Below, piece by piece: positions 46,701 to 60,009 of a stretch of 64,000 nt of DNA (positions are counted from its first letter, which is position 1; every line of letters starts with the position of its first letter). Position numbers and translations under genes: made by a program. Below the pieces are notes generated by a model that was not told the DNA's origin, did not search any database, and saw only the letters and a program-made list of their open reading frames with translations. This stretch comes from Istiophorus platypterus (Eukaryota; Chordata; Actinopteri; Istiophoriformes; Istiophoridae), in NCBI GenBank assembly GCA_016859345.1, contig CM029129.1:19105446-19169445 (forward strand), written 5' to 3'.

Positions 46701-49700
46701 CAAAAAAAAACCCCAACCCATTGAAACGAAATGGAATTCTCACCTCATCCATCTTATTCCAACACATAATCTCCTGGGCTAATTTTTTTCCCCCCTCCCT
46801 CTCCCTCCCCTCCCCTCCGCTCACGGCTCGCCGGCCCTGACATCTTACTGTTCCTCCGAGTGACATGCCACGCTGCCAGGAATTCAGTCCATCTGAGCTA
46901 TGTCGAACCGCAAACCGTATCCCTTACAACCTGGACGGCTCGCACAGCGGGGGCCAAAGGAGGCGAGGGAGGGAGGCGGATGGAGGTTTAACACTGGGGG
47001 GGTGAAAAACCTGAAGCAAAAGCTGTCTCCCATCAAAAAAATCCCCTGAAGTAGCTCCTCTGAAATGTGAAGGAGGCTGGTGTTTTGTATTTACTATTAT
47101 ATCTGCGGATGGCAACTGCATTTGCTGAGTGTTGGTTTTCTGACTGAGAGCTGGGATGGGAATCATGAATCTGACAGAGAAACCTGGATGTTCCCTCTAA
47201 GAGCTGGGAACGCGATGCGATACAGAAGACAAATGGTGCCCTGACTGGGGCGCGATAATCAATTTTCAAGATCATGGCGTGACTTCACTTTTCTGTGGAA
47301 TATGGCGCAAGTCACCACGGAGGCTCGGCCAATGGGATCTTGTAGTTTGCAGGAAGGTCCAAAACTCTGACTTCGCAACTCAGCAGCAGATCTGCTTGTT
47401 CTTAATCTCCATCTCTTCCGTCAAACGCTCTGGGTTTCCACTGTTTTGTCTGGTTCCTAAAGTTATCAACTAAAATCAGACCATTTCAACTTTCAATAAT
47501 CAAAAGTTATATGTGGAGTCAAAGTCTTTTTTATGATTTTAAAGGGCATTTTCATTCAAAGGGTTTTGAATTGTGACGATATCATGCACTGTCAGTATCT
47601 TGGATAAACCCATATTTTGTTGGCTGAGTAAATATGCATATTTTTCAGATTTCTTCCATATCAGCATGACCTGCAAAATGGTTTAGTCAAGCATAAAATC
47701 GATACATAGAACTCTTTGCTTTGTGTGTCCAATCCCCCGGCACTAAGTCATGTTTATGCTTTACTGTTAATAACTTAGCCAACAAAGCCCACGTCCAGAT
47801 CTCTACTGTCTTTCCAGGGGAAAGCAGCCATCTTTCCTGCTGACACTACTGGAATATAAACCTTGGAGCACTGACCAGTAAGATGTTTAACTTGTAGAGA
47901 CTTAAAAATTTATTATGGGTGAGAAGAAACCAACAATTGTCAAGCGACTGCAGTGAATCAGAAGGAGATCAAAATGGAATCAAACATCACCAGCAGCACA
48001 GTTACACTAACAGTGACTCGCAAAAACTACCATCGCATTCATCGTCACATTCTTTCCTTCCTCGGCTGCCGCCAGACTCAGCCAGCGCTTGTTTTTCCTC
48101 AATCAGCAAGTGTTTAAGCCTGTGTTTTTCCACACTAGACATAATTCTTTATGACAGAGCACTGTAAGTATGATAGAAAAGGGCTTTGGAAAGGTGCAAT
48201 GCCCCGATGCATTTATCTAAATCTCTCTAAGTATGAGAGTTTGGGGAGAGGGGAGATAAAGGGAGTTAGCAAAGGAGAGTACACAGCGAGGGAGGTGGCA
48301 GTGATGAGCGTGAACTCTCATGCTGAGGTTACGGAGGGAATGTACTTTCTGGAAATGACAGGAAATGTGGGGAGCCATGGGGGACACCTTGAAGATATCC
48401 ACGCCGCCCCCATAAATCTTAATCATCCAGAGCTCACCGTGCCTGATATCTCTATCATGTGGTCCGCCGGCCGTCATTGGTTGAGCGGCCGAGCAAATTC
48501 TTCCAGAGTCCGGCCGTTCGTCACAGGGGTAGAGCACAAAACAGCCTCGTTCAAACGTGACTAATTTCATCTGCAGCAAAACACCACCCACTTGGACTGC
48601 GACAATACATTCAGTTCTCGCTGTGGCTGCGGAATAAGCGTCCTGCGAAGTTTAACGCTGGTATAAATCAGCAATGCAGGGTTTTGGGGTTGTTTTTTTT
48701 TTTTTATCAGCCAGAAAACAGCGGCTTTTGGAAGTAACAAAACCCGAATCTTGTTAATTTATATGATTATATGTCCCCGCAGTGCTGCAATCCCACACTC
48801 TCTCGCTCCTTTCCGTGCAAAGGGGAAGAAATGTGGTTTCATTACTCATGCGGGCCAAAACAGATTGTCCTATTTTTCTTATTTTCTTCACAGAGACAGC
48901 CTGTGAGAGACACCCTGGGAGGCATGTGGAGCCCTGAGACACTGGGTTATAATCAAACACAGGAGCAACAGGATCCTGACTCAGCTACTACTACTACTGG
49001 CAGCTGCAATGACTCAGTCTTTTCAAAAGAAAACTCGTAGCTGTCGTTTGCAGTAATGATTTATTATATAATGAGCAGCCCCGGACCACTCTGTCTCCCT
49101 GCGGATTTTACTAAAAGCGGGGCCACATTTCTGCATCTTTAGTCTTACCTGCATCATCGCTGCAATGACATATATAAAGCATTTTCAACAACTCTGTGCT
49201 TTGATATCACCAGACCTCTCCGGGGGTTCCGTCCAGTTGAGTAGTGACCATGTTTGCTGGATCGCGGACCCGGGTTTCCAACTGGCGAGTCCAAAATGGC
49301 TGATGGAACTGTCAGCAGTTCCACTGATGCCGCCAGCAGAGCAAGTCATATCTTGCATTATCTGTTATGGTGAAATGTAAAAACAATAGTACATTTAGGA
49401 ATGAGTTATTAACCAGTGTAAAATGCTTTTTTAAAGACCTTCAATGTCTGCTTTTGGTTTAATACTGACCAGTCCACTGGGACCAATGATGTCGTTAGTT
49501 CAACATAATGCCAAATGTGAATCATAGGAAACGAAAGTTCTTCCTTTCCATTATTTCCACTTTTAATTGTGTTGAATGCCGTATGTTTGCAATAAACTTT
49601 AAGGAGGTCAGCTATCACTTTGATTATAACTTATGTAGGTTGGAAGAGTGCAATGAATAAACCAGAAGAATGGTGATAAAATATTTGGCCCAAAGAAAAG

Positions 49701-50898
49701 AAAGTGAAATTTAGCTCAGTGCCTCAAAATGAAAAATGTAAAGCTCATACGCTGTCGTGCCGCATCGTCAGATCAGTCCCGGTCTCCTCAGCTTGTCAAG
49801 TCATTCATTCTGCAGAGGATCACGATGCCGTCGCTGCTTGCAAGTGTGTCCGTCAAAAAAGGAACCCACCAGAGTCAATTTATTAAAGCGCGAATAGCGT
49901 GGATGTAAGCCATGCTGCTTAGCAATACTTTCCCCCTCCAACTTAAAATAAACAAAGTATTGAGCAAAATATTCCGCGCCAAGAGTACTTAAGCAGTCCG
50001 ACGCATTAAGCCGAAATGACAAGCGGTTGGCTTGTCGCGGCGATAAGCCTGATCCACGTCTCTTCTTGGCCAAGAAGCTGCATACAACTGATCTCCCTCT
50101 CACTGTTAATACTCCCTGATTCCCTGTTTTACCTCTCCACTCTGGGCAGACTCAACCGGAGCGAAGACTTGTCCGTTCTGGAGACAGAAAGATTGCTGAT
50201 ATTGTTTAGCTCTGAGGAAAAGCAGAGCGACAGAGAGAAAGTTCTGAAGCACGTTCTGGTCTGTAAAGTGTCAAATTAAGTTTTTCATTTTTCTATATGG
50301 GAGAGATGTGGAATTTCTACATGTTGGATACCATACATGTTTGTGGTTTTAACACACTTGTTAGCACCATAAAACCAGCTATTGAGTATATGTGTTTTTT
50401 AGTACATTTTGAGTGATTATGTTTCATTTATTGCTAAGGTCAAGAACAACAGATTAATTTTAAAATATCTTCCCAGCTTGCCAACCTCTCTGGCTTTTCA
50501 TTGTACGTATTATCACTCTACTTCCTGCTCTGACCCTGAATGCTGCCACTGACTGTAAATAGCTGACTGTAAATAGCTGCTGCAGAAAAGTTGCGCATAA
50601 ACTCAAATTCACAGGAGACATGGGTTGGAGAAAGAAAGAATAGTAAAATGGAGAACCATGAAAAAAGTGTAGAAAACGAAGTGAACAAGGGAAAACAACA
50701 CCTCCAACAGAGACCTGACCAACTTAGCTTCAATATTTAAAGTCAATCTGGATGCAAATCATCACAAACATATAGTATTTTTCGAGTTTAAGATTCATGC
50801 GGTTTGATGTGAAGCAGGATCTCGGTGTCTACACTGACTGCCCTGTTTTTGAAGGATTTGAGACTCAAAGTTAATAGACGTAACAAACAGTAAAGCAA
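43761..50898. other. Gene-free interval, middle-right part
   Basis: No supported exon. It contains a GAGCCC hexamer run at about 44458-44482, a TATATTAGAT doublet near 45884-45902, a probable dispersed repeat at about 46030-46540, poly-A at 46685 and 46701, and a duplicated GACTGTAAATAGCT at about 50550-50578. Open frames at 48151-48564 (plus) and 48217-48591 (minus) overlap one another and have no family resemblance. Confidence 0.55.
46030..46540. repeat. Probable degenerate teleost dispersed repeat
   Basis: It carries GCGACCTCTAGTGGCCATAG followed by a long tract with spaced motifs of the type AACCATGATCTTTACC, AAACCTAACCAAGT and TTGCCTAAGCCTC. I associate this order with a common fish interspersed repeat. 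No terminal structure or coding capacity is seen, and the borders are approximate. Confidence 0.45.
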
Positions 50899-51030
50899 GG
50901 AAGAACAGGAAGAACAGGAAGAACAGGAAGAACAAGAAGAACAAGAAGAACAAGAAGAACAAGAAGAACAAGAAGAACAAGAAGAACAAGAAGAACAAGA
51001 AGAACAAGAAGAACAAGAAGAACAAGAAGA
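50899..51030. repeat. 9-bp minisatellite (GAAGAACAG / GAAGAACAA)
   Basis: About 14-15 head-to-tail copies of a purine-rich 9-mer. The first few end in CAG and all later ones in CAA, which shows that the array grew from one variant unit. Because 9 is divisible by 3, every frame stays open and produces spurious Ser/Cys- or Phe/Leu-rich antisense frames. Confidence 0.95.
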
Positions 51031-54000
51031 CATTAACTGAACAAACTCACCTGAGACAATGTCACACAAGGGAACATATATATTGGCTTGGTCAAACCAA
51101 ATAACATAACAGGGGTAAACAAGATGGACAACAACTACATCTAAATGCAGAGCAAAATCCACTAAGCCCAAATCTCCCCATGAATTGGCAGCATATGGTT
51201 CGGCCCTAATGAGCCAGCTCCAAGATGGAAGAGTCCTCAGGCTCACCTTTTGCTCAACCAGGAAGTGACCTCACCCAACAACAGAGGTAAATCCAAGACA
51301 AAGAAAGAAATGATTGATATCCCAGAAACATAATGTTGGTGTAACCGTACGGTGTTCAAATGTGTGCAGCCCATGTAAAACAATGTGAGGTTGAAAATGA
51401 ATTAGATTCTAAACCTAACGAACGGAGTGATGTCGGGTGTTTGGGTGTGGTGGTCGTGTGGTTGACTGCCAACCAACCTGTGCTGGCGGCGAACTGATGA
51501 GGTGAAAGGGTGTGAAGTGGGATAATATTACCTCTTGTGGCTGTGGCCATTAAAATTACAGTTGTGAATTACGATGATTACAGGGTGAACTACTGGCTAT
51601 GTTTCTGGTAATCTAACTTTTGACTGCCTCTCTATCGGAGCACTTCTCACTATTATCCCTGCCACAAAACAGCTGCATTTCTCATAGTCTCCTGGAGGGA
51701 CTTCCTGCTTCAGACCGACGGGCACATACGGGCCGAGCAGAAATTATTCAGAGAGACGGAAGCTGTTTACAGAGGCCACAGAAAAAATGAAATAATTAGA
51801 GGAGAATCATAATAGAGCTGAGGGAGCAGATGTTTTAGCCAAACAATACTGAAAGTTGATTCACCACCGCAAACTAACAAACTAATTATGCACAAGTTTT
51901 CTCTGAATAAATTCCCGTCAGATAACAATCGGAGATGAGAATTAAAACGGGAAATTAATTTGGAAAAAAAGAACTCGTGGAAAACACTGTGACTTTGGAA
52001 AGCAGCTACGTTCGGCGATTTGTTTTCACTGTGTACGGCCGAAATGCAAAACAGAAAGAGGATGCTCCGAGGTCGGATGTCTCCGCTGATTCGTTCTGCT
52101 CTCGCTGAATCCAACACAAAGGGTTTTTCAAATTCATTTATTTTTTTACATGCACGAGATTTTTGCCAAGGGATGAGCAGCAGACAGGTAATCTGGATGG
52201 AATGCCACTTGTAACCCCGCAAGTAAAGCTCGCCGTTATTGTTTTTCTTTGAAAAAATCTGCAGAGGATAATGCCGAACGTTTCCTCGACTGTCGGGGGG
52301 TCAGTGACCTACACCTCCTTTCAGAGCTTTGGGCTATGCTGCTACACACGGGCGGAAAAAACGTGTACACGTGATTTGCGGAGCCATGGGGAAATAAATG
52401 GGCAACTGCAGTGTTTTAAAATGCTGAAAATGCTCAATGCAACATTATAGATTGAATTTTTCCATTTCAGAAAAAAGCTTGAGTTGCAGTCTATCAATCT
52501 ATCAATCATAAATCAACATAATGGCTTGTAATGTGAAACATATTTCTCCTCCACCACAGTCACAATTTTTCCCTTTTAAAGGCTTGGTACAGCCCCCGTT
52601 TTTTTGTTTGCAGGGCTGAAAAGAAGTGGTTTTGTTGTCCTGTCGCTTTCCTTCATTGCCTATGGTGTTGGTTTAACCCTCCTGATTGAGGGCCAAGTGT
52701 GTTTTTGTAAGTTCGGTATCTGTGTCAGACCTTTGGCTCACATCTCGGACACAAATATAGAGGGGCAGAGAAGAAGCAGGGAGAGAACAAGGGCCCCGGG
52801 GGGGGGGGTTATTGTGACAGTGGGATGGATGGAGGAAAAGCAGATAGGGAAATGGTGAGGTTTCATAATTGACACATGGACATAGAGGGAACAAAAGACA
52901 GAAAAATACATCAAATGGGGGGAAAAAAAGGCAAGTAAGGACTCGAAAACTTACTGTGAACTCAGGCTAAGCTGCTGCTGACGTTCTGACAGTGCTCACT
53001 GACTAAGAGGCTGACAGGCTGTCGGACCACGACCGGAGCTTTCCTGTTGCAGTTGCCTACTGTAGAAACGAGCAGTGGGAGAGAAAGAGAGTAAGACAAG
53101 AGGAGCGTGGATATAGTGAAGAGGAGGAGAGAAAAGGATGGAGCCCATTAGGACTTTTGCAGAGCAGGGAAGATTGAATAATCTTGGCAGAGGCTAAAAC
53201 TAGGCTTCCCTCCCTTTTTCCTCCGTATTTTTCCACCTGGGTGCCATCCACGAGACCTTTGAACCCCACCTCGGGAACCGCGGCCCGTAACTCATGCGAA
53301 TGAATAATCACCGACTAGAAAGGCGCCCCGCCCTGTCATGTGTTGGCTGGCGGCACCGCAACCTGCGCAGGGGCTGAATGGCCCATTCAAGCTCGGAGCA
53401 TGAGATCATGAATAAATGGGCTATAGCTCTTCATTCTTTACAATCAGGAAATGTAGTGGATGACCTCCACACCGGCCTGGGATGTCAAACGCTGTGCGGG
53501 GCTCTGGTGTCTGATAATGTATCTGGTTTTGTTACCGACCTCCATTAGCAATTTAATTTACATCACATATTAGCTGGAAAACCTTGAAGAAAATTACAAC
53601 CTTTTATTTCTTTTTTTTTAAACAGTAAAAGAAGTAAACTTTCCTCAACAAACAGCGTTAATGGCATAAGATTATTCAAAATGCTAGCAATAAAGAAAAG
53701 TAATAAAAGTCCGATTATCAGCAGACCGTGGAAGCTGAGAGTGGCTGTGTTAGCTGATAATTTATTTAGGTTCATTAGCTCAAGATCCCAAAGTAATTAT
53801 CTTGTCGTCTCGTATAAGACATTGTTCCGAAATTATTTTAATAAACCCATTGTCCATTTGGGACTTTTTCTTTGTGCAGCAATTGCCAGAGGTAATGAGG
53901 TATCCCAGAAGAGACCATAGTAAATATGTGATACTAAAAAAAAATTAATGAATGTATAACAAAAGTTGTAAAAGTTGTGGTAAATTGCATCATATTATAT

Positions 54001-57000
54001 CTATCTACTATTAGTGAGGTCACCTAATGATGATTACTGCCCTTGAAGCAATTGACTGGAGAGAATTTACCATGCCACTATGCTGTAACTGCCACTTGTG
54101 GCCGCTATTCAGCATTGTCCTGCCTTAAAAACGTGAACCTAATTCTCCAGATTAATGGGATCCATTCGTCACTCGTATGTTCCTTAATTTCGGAGTACGT
54201 GAAAGAATAAAACCATTTCTGAACCTTGTAAAAAGTGTAAATGATTTTTCGGAATTTCTATGAACAGCATTGCGATGCTGTCGCTTGGCCGTGCCGCATT
54301 TTCCAATCCCAAGGCGAACGAAAAGAAGGTTAGCAGCTCCGTCTCTGTTTTTAAACTCAAACAGTTTAGTCTAAGGATACAGCTCTAAACAGGAATGGAA
54401 ATATATCAGAGTCTCATTGTAGCTGCAACATTTGTGCATTTGTTGAAAAAAGAAAAACCACTTGGAACAATTTGACATAGATCCTATTTCATGTGTTGCC
54501 TGAGGTACTTTCAGCCTCCTAAAAGCCAGCAGATTTGATTGACTGACCATGAACTGAAATGTTTGGACTCTCAGCAGAGTATTTGACACTTGCACATTCT
54601 CAGAATGAAACATTCAGGAGCTGTGGAGAAATAAGCTTTTTTTTTTTTCTTCTGAAGCACATTGTATTGTTTTTTTTGTTGTTTTTTTTAAAAAACACAT
54701 TTACATTTGGTTTGCTGACTGATTGCTCTGCGCCGCAATCCAGAGAGCTATTTATTTTTTTAACATTTAAAATCTTGATTAATGGCGCTATTTTTAAACA
54801 ATGTACAAACAGCGTTCATTACGCACTCCGTCAAAAAGGCAATTAGATAAAGGCTGAAACGGCAGCGAACTCTCGGCGGAGTTTTTCCCTTCAATTCTTG
54901 TAATTTCTCGCTAATTAACAGTGTGGCAGGGTTCAAACACTGACCCGGGATTTTGGCTCTGTAACACAGAATCTGATTCCATTTTTAAATCCGGATAGGT
55001 TTCGGTAGGGGTCCATGTTTCGTTCCTCCTTGACGGTCTCGCTTCGCCATCCCCGCCGTGCTCCCCCCCACGCCTCCGTCTCGGTGTCCTCCCTCCTCCC
55101 ACCCGCAGCATGAAGTGTGAGTGACATTAGTGAAGGAGTCCTGTAACACAAGGTCAGCACAAATGAGAACCAGGCTCACTCTGACTCAGCTGGCTCTTTT
55201 CTCCTGTCATTTTTTTCTTCTCTCTACTTGATGCCACAGGAAAAAAAAAAAAGTGAAAACTCACTAAAAATAGCAATTCAAAGGCCGTGAGCCAAAGAGC
55301 CCCAGCGACTATTTTTCCTCCATGAATCCTGTGAGTCACGCAAGTGGCACGGCACAGAAGGGACGCAGAAAGTGACCTCCGTAGCGGTTTGAGCTTCGTT
55401 AATTTCGGTAAAGCTTGCTTTCGCAACGCTGGCGGAAATCTGCAAGTCTTTGGGTTAACAAACCTCTTTTGGAAAACCATTTGGATCAAAGCGATCAATT
55501 GTAAATCAAGGCAGTTTTTTGTTTTTTTTGCGTGAGCTGAACCTCACCAGTATCGATGTGCAAACAGACCACAAACAGGAAGTGCCACAGCTTGTGCAGA
55601 AACATCACACCCACCCGGCACCACATGCGAATAGAACACGCATACGGACATCTCCCTGACAAACCCGGCGATGGAAAAACAGCGAGAAGCTTTTCCGTTG
55701 CCAGCAGAGATAACAACTGATAAACAGCACGAAACTGGATCTTGGCACCAGAGGTTCTGATGTGAGACTTTGAACGTAATTATGTGGGGATGTATGGGTT
55801 CATGGTAATTTCCTGGGGGGGGCAGATTCACTGGGGCCCAGCTGACCTTGGAGCAGAAGTTGCTTTAGCCTACTTCCACAGGTCTTGTTTGTAGTTCTGG
55901 GAATCCGTTCAAAGAGATTTTCCGCGTGAATACGACACCATGGATAGATTTGAGAGTTGAGGTGTTCTTATCTAACCGCACATAGAGGTATCACACTGTT
56001 GCCTTGAATAAAGCGAAATGCAAAATTTAAAGCTATAGCTCTTGATATCTGTATGAGTGCAAACTAAGCGAACATCAGATTTCACAAGAAATCTTTATTT
56101 TTAAAACATTTTTAGTGGGAAGGATTTTTAAAGCAGTCAAGAAGCGATGACACTGGATCCTACATTTCCAATAATATAAATAGTAAATGCACTTCTTAAA
56201 ACTTTGAAGTCTCAGATCCAAGCAGAGGTGACATGATATTTAACATTACGTGTGTAAAATCAGATTAGCGCCCCTTAAAATAATTGGTCACCAAATATGT
56301 GCTTTGAATGTCATGAGAAAACAAATAACTAGGTGTTAGCCACATCCTTATGCATCCACGATTTATTCAGAATTTACTAGCGTCTGTGTGTGAATAATAA
56401 AGTCCATGGGTAAGGAAGTGAAAGCAGTGGGCTCCACGTATGAAAACTCTCCCCGTAGTGGATGGAAAACCAGTTCTATGATCAGAGCAACTTATCATGT
56501 GCATAATTAACTTTTCTGATTTTTTACATTTACTTTTTAGAGGACAGAAATTAGTTCATTTCAAGCTACAATGCAAGAATTGACCAGCCATCCAAGATAC
56601 GTTCTAGTAGACTTAAAATGAAAACAGACTCTAGTTCACAGATCAGTTCCATCAGTATTTCATCAGAATGAATCAAATTCAAGCTTTAGGCTGAGGATCC
56701 TCTTGGCAGAAGTGTTCGTGCTTTTTCTGATGTTTGCAGTTTTTTTTCCTTTCAAAATAACATCAAACAGACAACATTGCGCATGAGTTTTTCATTGATG
56801 TGATACAGTGATCTTTACTCTTTCTCTTACTAAATAGCAGTTTAAGAAATCCCTCAACCTCAGTCAAAAGTTACAATAAAGACTGTTACTTTCAGAGCTG
56901 TTCCTATTTCTGCCCCCCACCACCACCGCCACCATTCTTCTCTTTTGCTCTCTCCGTGCACTGACCTACATTCTCAAATGCTATTATCCACCGGTGCAGT

Positions 57001-60000
57001 GCAGCAAAAATTTGCTCTAATACACCGTGCACAATATCTCATACTTAACAGCTGCATGCACATTTTGTTTTGTAGTAGCTGTGCATTTGTGTTGCGTGTA
57101 CTGATTCATCATTTAATAAAGTCGAGCTGATCAAAGTCAGAATGAGAGAGCACCTGGGCACTAACTACAGCGTGGGCCAAGTTTAATATCATGTTTACAG
57201 GCTTGATTCCCAGAGAGTGCAGCTGCAGATTACCCAGACCCACAGGAAAGAAAACATGGCCCTCGACAGAGTGCGCTGACATTTAAGGACGAGAAGATTT
57301 ATCAGGGTACGTAATGGTGTTTCTCCAAAGCCTTCACTTCGATTCCAAACTCCTGAGATGACTCTTCTGGCAATTAGAGTTAAACAAGGTCCAAAAACTG
57401 TCTGTGAAATCGGTGCTTTCTTAACAATTTCAAGTTATATTGGAAATCTGTATATGTAGTCAACTCTGAAAGTAAAAAAAATCCCAAAAACCAGTGATAA
57501 ACTAAACTATGCTGTTGTAAGAGTAAAGCTTTATGAGGATTGATGGTATTACAGTTTATTTCCTTTTTCTTGTCTTAATTGTATAACATACAATCTCTTG
57601 TATGTCATGTGAAGTTAAATAAGGTGAAACTGCCTTTATAGACCATTTAAAACTTAACAACCCTGTCATAGTTCTGTATATCTATCTGATTCTAGACTTT
57701 TACCAAGTTTCACATTTTACAGTGATATTCTCAAAGGTCTCAGCAGACCCATAAAAGAAGACGTTGAACCTTTAAAGCCCCCAAAGTTGATTTCAAATCA
57801 TAAGTTTTTCTCTACAACAGAATGTACTCCTGACCGAATAAGTACCTATGAAAGTTTAAGTTTGAGTTCAAAGAAAAAAAGTGTAATCCTCAGAAATTCA
57901 ACTTATCTGCCTCATCAGAACGGCGAGGATGTGAGTTTATCAGATGTGAGTGACAAGGTCCTGGTAACATAAGCAAACGACGCTACATTTGCCAGCAGAT
58001 TATGGTTCAGTGAACCAGCGAAAGAAGCACAGACAAAATCACAGATACCAAAATCTCTTATATAAAATAGCCCAAACTGTTCCAACTGCTGCAGAAATGC
58101 TTGTGGTCTTTTAGCCTCCTATCACTCATAGTATGGAAATGACTTTAAAAAAAAGGGTTCTGGGGCCTTTAAAGGATTTGAAAAGCGAATAAGATTGAGT
58201 GTCGATAAGGGAGAATGTGGATGTTGAAGTGAGAGAACTGGGCCCAGCTTATGTCTTGATAAATTAAATCTTTCCAGTGATAGCACATTCATTTCATGGG
58301 GTTCATGAGGTCTCCAGTATCATGGTGATTATAACGTGAAGGCCAGATGTATTGGATTGTATTGTGCCTTTCCAGTTGACCAACAACTGTCTTACCGATT
58401 ATTACTACAATACGTCATAACAAAACACGCACACAAATATCATACTGTACCGAGGACTATATATTTAGCTTATGTCTTCTTGAAGCCTTCAGTGGACGTC
58501 CTTCTGCTTCAGAAAGATTTCTCCCAGATTTTTGTGACTATGAAAAACAACCCAAGGAGGAGGGATGGTTGTGGGCCATGTGTGTCACTGTGTAGTAGCG
58601 TCTTAAGTATGTGTGCGTTTGTCATTATTTCGAGTCATATGAGGTTAGCGAAAGAGTAGGTTGCAAAGGCAGTGTTGGGACAGCAGGCTGTAAACACAGC
58701 TGTGTTGAAGTGAATGTGTAAATGAAGGCAGAAAGCTTTTTTTTTTTTTTTTCCCCAAGGCACGACTATAGTTTAGGTAATGTCTTTTTTTAATTAGCAA
58801 GCTGAGCTGCAATTGTATAATACAGAATGAATGTGCAGTATATGCATGTCTAACCATCCCGGGAATTGTGCAGTCGTACCTCAGCTGAAAACAAGCCTAA
58901 GAATATTCACTACATAAATAAAACGCAATTATGTCAACATTTAAATATGGTTTTACATTTCAATTGTGCCCTTCGTCATCCCTTCTCGTTTCCCGGGAAT
59001 CCGTGCATGTGTCGCTTGTACCACGACAGCTTCTGTTTCTGGCCGTCTCCCATATACCTTGTCAGAAATCCACGTCCAGTTCCTTCTGTACGTAACAATA
59101 ACAGAGAAACACTGCACGGCTGTGTGTGATGACCAAATGAGGCAGAAATCCCCAACAGCTACGCAAACATGTCTGAGCTCCATATGAAATAAACATGTTG
59201 TAATTGTTCAGCTATGTCAACATCATATGCCTTTATATGAGCTGAAAGAACTGAATCAACCGTTGGCTGGACCTTGGCTAGATCGCGGGTTTCTCCTGTA
59301 CCACTAAAGACAACCTTTTGCTGTATCTTGGGACTTTACCTGGGGCAATTGTTAGCAAGAAATAAATATAAAGTAGGCAGATGTTGGTTGTGAGCATTTT
59401 ACAGGATGGGAAATCAGAATTCAGTACAACAATCTACAGAATATAGAGGTGAAATCAAATGCCATACAGTATATATATTGACTTGTTGGTGTATCTGTGA
59501 TACCAGGCTACACACATTTTGTCAGATCAGGGATTCAATGTGTGTGTAATTCTGTGCATCATTAATAGGTTAATAGGTTAATAGGTTATAAACACACATT
59601 TTTCCTGTCTTCTTTTATTCTTTTCTGGTTTATGTTAGATTTTTTTTTTGTCTGTCATTGTTTCCATCATCTTGCAACCATGGGCCACTGTTCAATAATA
59701 CATTCAGGTGAATATCTGCTGCCCTTGAAAGCCAGATGGTGACCATACTGGACATGCAGCTCTGTCTCCTGGCCTGCTGTCCCCACAAGGTCTGCTGTGA
59801 TTCTGGCCAAAGCCAAGTCTGACCCTCCCCCTTTGGTAATAGTCTTCACATAAATGACTGGCTTTAAAACCATATCTTCAAAGCCCCCCACTCCCACCCC
59901 CACAGCCCAGATAACTGGAGCAGGGTTAAACTTGAATTACTTTTTCAGCTCTCTCCTCAAAGTCTTGGGTTGAATTTTGAAAAAGACGAAATCTGACTCC

Positions 60001-60009
60001 AGTTTGTCA
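51031..60009. other. Gene-free interval, right part
   Basis: No supported coding exon. It contains AT-rich, repeat-poor sequence with many ATTA/TAAT cores (notably 51740-52010 and 53540-54230), poly-T at 54639 and 58737, a poly-G run at 52798, a triple TAATAGGT unit at about 59564-59588 and a (CCACCACCGCC)-like patch at 56915. Open frames such as 52604-52858, 58336-58659 and 59667-59903 lack any family resemblance. This interval lies downstream of dchs1. Confidence 0.55.
53540..54230. promoter_or_regulatory. Candidate conserved non-coding element
   Basis: Most of this stretch is non-repetitive and AT-rich, with clustered homeodomain-type cores (CATTAGCAATTTAATTT, CCGATTATCAGC, GCTGATAATTTATTTAGG, TTCATTAGC, AAGTAATTATC, CAGATTAATGGG). 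This texture is typical of vertebrate developmental enhancers in gene-poor intervals. It is a judgement from composition only; conservation cannot be tested here. Confidence 0.25.

Noticed and set aside
48151..48591. Overlapping frames on both strands of 137 and 124 codons
   Set aside because: No family resemblance and no splice signals in phase; two-strand openness in GC-rich DNA is common.
50788..51246. Minus-strand frame with repeated Ser-Ser-Cys
   Set aside because: It is the antisense reading of the 9-bp minisatellite. A period divisible by three keeps all frames open.
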